Source: Streptomyces sp. (GTDB lineage Bacteria > Actinomycetota > Actinomycetes > Streptomycetales > Streptomycetaceae). Taken from it: a stretch of DNA of 64,000 nucleotides. Location: NCBI RefSeq assembly GCF_019510245.1, contig NZ_JAEKKT010000187.1, positions 1-64,000 of the forward strand, read 5' to 3'. Position numbers and translations under genes: made by a program. Positions 60,880 through 64,000 of the stretch are shown piece by piece (within the stretch, counting starts at the first letter, position 1; each line of letters opens with the position of its first letter). Below the pieces are notes generated by a model. It ran no database searches, was not told where the DNA came from, and saw only the letters and a program-made list of their open reading frames with translations.

Positions 60880-61080
60880 CCGCGTCTCCGGATCGTGTGC
60901 GCGTGGTGTGCAGTTGGGTGAAGGAGGACGCCGGATCGCCGCGCCTGACCACCCGGCGGGCCGGATCCCGCCAGTCGTCGGAATCCGACCGTAAGGAGTC
61001 GGCGCCCGGTCGCGACACCCCCGAAGGCCGCTTCCACGAGGGGAGCGGCCTCCGGGGGCGCCGACGGGGGTGTAGGCCGA

Positions 61081-61293
61081 TCAGCTCTGGGCCATCGCAG
61101 CGATCAGGCTCTTGGGGCGCATGTCGGTCCAGTTCGCCTCGATGTAGTCAAGGCACTCCTGCCGCGCAGCCTCGCCGAACACCGAGGTCCAGCCGGCCGG
61201 CACCTCGATGAAGACCGGCCACAGCGAGTGCTGGCCCTCGTCGTTGACCAGGACCAGGTAGTTCGCGTCAGGGTCCTCGAACGGGTTCGTCAT
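61081..61293 (-). CDS. MbtH-family protein
   Basis: A 70 aa protein with all MbtH hallmarks: NPFEDPDANYLVLVNDEGQH, SLWPVFIEVPAGW, ARQECLDYIEANWTDMRP. It binds and activates adenylation domains of nonribosomal peptide synthetases. GGAAGG lies eight bases before ATG 61293 (a GTG at 61296 is alternative). No NRPS gene is in the window, so its partner must be outside or lost. Confidence 0.96.
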   Translation of the reverse strand: MTNPFEDPDANYLVLVNDEGQHSLWPVFIEVPAGWTSVFGEAARQECLDYIEANWTDMRPKSLIAAMAQS

Positions 61294-62039
61294 CACGTCG
61301 TCCTTCCTGCGGGCATGATGTGGACCGTCCGGTCACACCGCGACCCAATATGGCCCAGGGTGCCGAGTCGGAGTCAAACAACCGCCGCACCGAGCATGCC
61401 GTGGCCCCGATTACCCGTCTAACTGCGGCCCGGCGCCGGTTGAACAGGGCACTTCGCACCATCTGCGGTCGGTCTTGATCCGGGTCGCGCATGGTGCCAA
61501 GGTGGCCGCGGCGGAGCGTGCCAGTCTCGTCAGCTTTAGAAGCCACCCATCTGTTGGTTCATTCGGGGGGATTAGCCTGATGCTGTCGCCGGAGCAACAG
61601 CACGGAGAATCCTCCGGGCGCGAGTGGATCCCCGATCCCCGCGCCCCGAGTTCTTGTGTGCGACGGACAATTCCCCGCTCGTGCCTGTCGCCGAATAAGG
61701 TCATCCCCGAAAATGAACGATCATGCCGGTGATTTATAGTGGTCTCCGCCGAACGCGTGGGCAGTAACGTGTATGGCCGGCCCCGCAGATCGATCCACGG
61801 GGATCGACATACAACGTTCCACTTGCTTTCCGCCTCCAGGGTCCGGTTGACGAAAATGCACTGGAACAGGCTCGCGTGGGCGGATCGGACCACCGTGGGG
61901 GTGCAGCACTCGGAACTGCCCGGCGACCACATGTATCTGCTGAATTCCGTGGCTACCGTCGACGAGTTGACCCGAAATGCCCTCGCCGAAAACCAAAGCG
62001 GCCAGGTGAGGGCTGCCGGACCCCAACTCAAGCCACCAC
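61294..62039. other. Gap with a possible thioesterase-tail fragment
   Basis: About 750 bases, lower in GC. The MbtH promoter is at the left edge. A + strand frame (about 61823-61999) reads SASRVRLTKMHWNRLAWADR, TTVGVQHSELPGDHMYLLNS and VATVDELTRNALAEN; P-G-D-H with following helix resembles the end of a type II thioesterase. It has no start and no stop of its own, running into the KAS III relic. Confidence 0.4.
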
Positions 62040-62992
62040 CGCAGGCGGTGAGAGTGCGGCGCCTGGCGCCAGCTGGCCGGCGGCCAGCGCGGCGGTCAGC
62101 GCCAGCGGGACGGAAGCGGCCGAGGTGTTGCCGGTGCGGGCGATCTCGCAGACCGCGCTCCGCGACGGTACGCCGAGTCACTCGGCCACCGCCTGGATGA
62201 TGCGGCCGTTCGCCTGGTGCGGCACCAGGGCGTCGACCATCCCGGGGCTCCATCCGCAGCCCTTCAGAACCCGCGAGGCCGACAGCGCCATCTGTTCGAC
62301 CGCCCGCAGGTAGACCTTGCGGCCGGCCACGCCGAACCAGCGCGGGCCGTCGGGTTGTTCGAGCTCGCCGGGCACCTGGATGAGGTGGTGGCCCGAACCG
62401 TCACCGCCGAGGTCGAACGCCAGCAGCGCGCCCTGCGCCGCGGTGGTGCCGCGGCGCAGCACCACCGCGCCCGCGCCGTCGCCGAAGATCACGGCCGTGC
62501 CGCGGTCCGTCGGGTCGACGATCGGGGAGTAGATTTCGGACGCCATGAGGACGCCGTCGACGACGCCGCTGGTGATCAGGCCGTTGGCCACCGTGGTGGC
62601 GTAGACGAACCCGCTGCACCCGGTGGAGATGTCGAACGCCGGGACCTGGCCCAGGCCGAGGCGGTGGGCGACCTCGGGCGCTGCGGCCGGGCACGGGCGG
62701 TCCGGTGTCGTGGTGGTCAGCTCCACGCCGCCGACCGTTCGCCGGCCCGCCGAGCTCAGCGCGTTGGCGTCGGCCTCGCCGGCCAGGTCGCGCATGGACA
62801 CCCCGGGGCCGCCCGGCGCCGTGCGGCGATGCCGGTGCGACTGCGGATCCTCTCGTCGGTGGTGCCCAGCTGGGCCATCAGCGCGGCGTTGTCGATCTCG
62901 GTGCTGGGCAGGCAGGTGCCGAGGCCGGCCAGGACCGAGGCCGGCCGGTCGCGGCGGTTCCCGGACGATGAGGTGGACTCTGCCGTGGACAT
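62040..62992 (-). pseudogene. KAS III (FabH-like) ketosynthase, broken by two frameshifts and a TGA
   Basis: ATG 62992: LAGLGTCLPSTEIDNAALMA, RIRSRTGIAARRRA; a one-base shift near 62810; then SMRDLAGEADANAL, AFDISTGCSGFVYATTVANG (active Cys), VIFGDGAGAVVLRRG, LVPHQANGRIIQAVAE (His) and TGA at 62174-62176. The same frame resumes LGVPSRSAVCEIARTGNTSA (Asn), then shifts again near 62050 before TACGGGLSWGPAALT. The catalytic triad is encoded but in pieces. CGA-to-TGA explains the stop. Confidence 0.82.
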
Positions 62993-62996
62993 CGGG

Positions 62997-64000
62997 TCAC
63001 GCGCCCCGCGGCGTCAGGCGGACCGGCAGGGACTCGGGGCCGTTGACGACGATCGATTCCAGCAGTTTCGGCTCTCCGGCCAGCTCGATGTCGACCCTGC
63101 TGTTGAGCAACTCGCCGAAAATTAGGCGGAGTTCGGACTTGGCCAGCACGCTGCCGAGGCAGAAGTGCTCGCCGAAGCCCAGCGCCAGATGCCGGTTCGG
63201 CTTGCGCAGCACATCGAAGCGGTCCGGATCGTCGAACACCGTCTCGTCGCGGTTGGCCGACGGGAGCCAGAACACCACGCGGTCGCCCGGCTCGATCCGT
63301 TTGCCGTGGATCCCGATCGGCCTGGCCGCGGTGCGCATGATGTGGGTAGCGGTCGAGGTCCAGCGCAGCACTTCCTCGACGGCGGACGGCAGCAGGCTCG
63401 GGTCCGCTCGCAGGATGTCCCACTGCTCGGGGTGCTGGAGGAAGGCGAGCATACCGCCGGCCGCTGAGATCCGGGTGTTCTCGGTGCCCCCGACGAGCAG
63501 GTTGTCGCAGTTCAGGATGATGTCGTCCGGGCTGAGCCGATCACCGTCGATGACGACGGTGGCGAGTGCGCTCACCAGGTCGTCGCCCGGATCCGCCGCC
63601 TTCTCCTCCTGGAGGTTCTCGAAGTACCCCATGATGTCGAGGTGGGCGAATCGGCGGGTCAGTGGGTCGCCATCGGCGAATGCCTTGCTGGTGAGATCGT
63701 ACAGATAATGCCAGTCCGACTCTGGGATGCCCATCATCTTGCAGATGACATACAGCGGAATGCGTGCGGCGATTTCTGCGACGAAGTCGCAGGACTCCTG
63801 TGCCAAGGCGCCGTCTACCACGGCGCGGGCAATGTCCCGCATTTCCTCCTCGAGTGTCCGGACCGACCGGACGGTGAACCACTCGTCCACCACGCCGCGC
63901 AGTTGGCGGTGGCGCGGCGGATCGGTGAGGGCCAGGGTGCGGCCGCCCCCGGGGTCGACTCCGTGGTCGGCGGGCCGCAGCAGGATTCCGTGTGCGGAGC
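62997..64000 (-). CDS. Cytochrome P450 (third), N-terminus beyond the window
   Basis: At least 334 residues, open to the right edge. It has LALTDPPRHRQLRGVV (helix C), helix I DNLLVGGTENTRISAAGGM with the acid-Asn-Thr order, ExxR in VEEVLRWTS, and heme loop GFGEHFCLGSVLAK. The end RGA-TGA is four bases from the KAS III relic start, so they were one operon. Natural-product P450s of the CYP107/CYP162-like kind have this size; in MbtH context it may oxidise a carrier-bound amino acid. Confidence 0.92.
   Translation of the reverse strand, partial: SAHGILLRPADHGVDPGGGRTLALTDPPRHRQLRGVVDEWFTVRSVRTLEEEMRDIARAVVDGALAQESCDFVAEIAARIPLYVICKMMGIPESDWHYLYDLTSKAFADGDPLTRRFAHLDIMGYFENLQEEKAADPGDDLVSALATVVIDGDRLSPDDIILNCDNLLVGGTENTRISAAGGMLAFLQHPEQWDILRADPSLLPSAVEEVLRWTSTATHIMRTAARPIGIHGKRIEPGDRVVFWLPSANRDETVFDDPDRFDVLRKPNRHLALGFGEHFCLGSVLAKSELRLIFGELLNSRVDIELAGEPKLLESIVVNGPESLPVRLTPRGA

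Noticed and set aside
59527..60921. 464-codon + strand frame antisense to the luciferase-like gene
   Set aside because: Begins inside the permease relic and carries no recognisable motif; the - strand protein is a complete family member.

Overview
The window is about 70% GC with strong third-position GC bias, dense short operons, GTG/TTG starts and many TetR/LysR regulators and P450s. This fits a Streptomyces-type actinomycete. A parA/parB-like pair beside a replication-initiator-like gene suggests a (linear) plasmid or a chromosome arm that absorbed one. At least a dozen broken genes indicate accessory, decaying DNA.

Left block (1-18.05 kb) is an intact catabolic island. A + strand operon (CoA-transferase end, CitE-like lyase, aldehyde dehydrogenase, SnoaL-like protein, FAH-family hydrolase, two-domain VOC/ring-cleavage-type protein, 2Fe-2S ferredoxin, ferredoxin reductase, P450) converges on a - strand operon (3Fe-4S ferredoxin, second P450, MmgE/PrpD protein, MaoC/HTD2-type hydratase, second ferredoxin reductase, SDR, alpha/beta hydrolase). 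An NmrA-like reductase and a two-component flavin monooxygenase follow. CoA-transferase + hydratase + CitE lyase is the logic of itaconate/mesaconate-type C5-diacid breakdown to acetyl-CoA and pyruvate. Here it is joined to two complete P450 electron-transfer chains.

18.4-21.2 kb is a scrap zone: 5'-truncated metalloprotease, frameshifted GH127-like gene, LacI stub and an HNH/LysR chimera. 21.3-26.0 kb is a plasmid maintenance module on the - strand: a putative replication initiator, a three-repeat HTH protein, ParA, a proline-rich ParB-like protein and a small paralogue of its C-terminal domain. Upstream of the initiator lie 10-bp-spaced CCTCTG repeats and a 14-codon ORF. A diverged second copy of this origin region (with only the first third of the initiator gene) lies at 48.27-49.15 kb in the same orientation, so the intervening 23 kb may be a separately acquired unit.

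26.8-48.0 kb, between the two copies, holds IS remnants and many small regulator/oxidoreductase pairs (TetR with peroxiredoxin-like, Rieske, MDR and SDR genes; XRE with aldo/keto reductase; LysR with SnoaL), several with palindromic operators. It also has a toxin-tail/immunity pair with an amber codon in the immunity gene, and an ABC exporter divergent from a two-component system.

49.6-64 kb holds a membrane-anchored methyltransferase, a DUF4097 protein with a histidine kinase and a response regulator interrupted by TAG, a glycosyltransferase-deacetylase pair, and the frayed edge of a natural-product cluster (DrrAB-like relics, MupA-type monooxygenase, MbtH, broken KAS III, P450 running off the end). 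No rRNA, tRNA or CRISPR array was seen.
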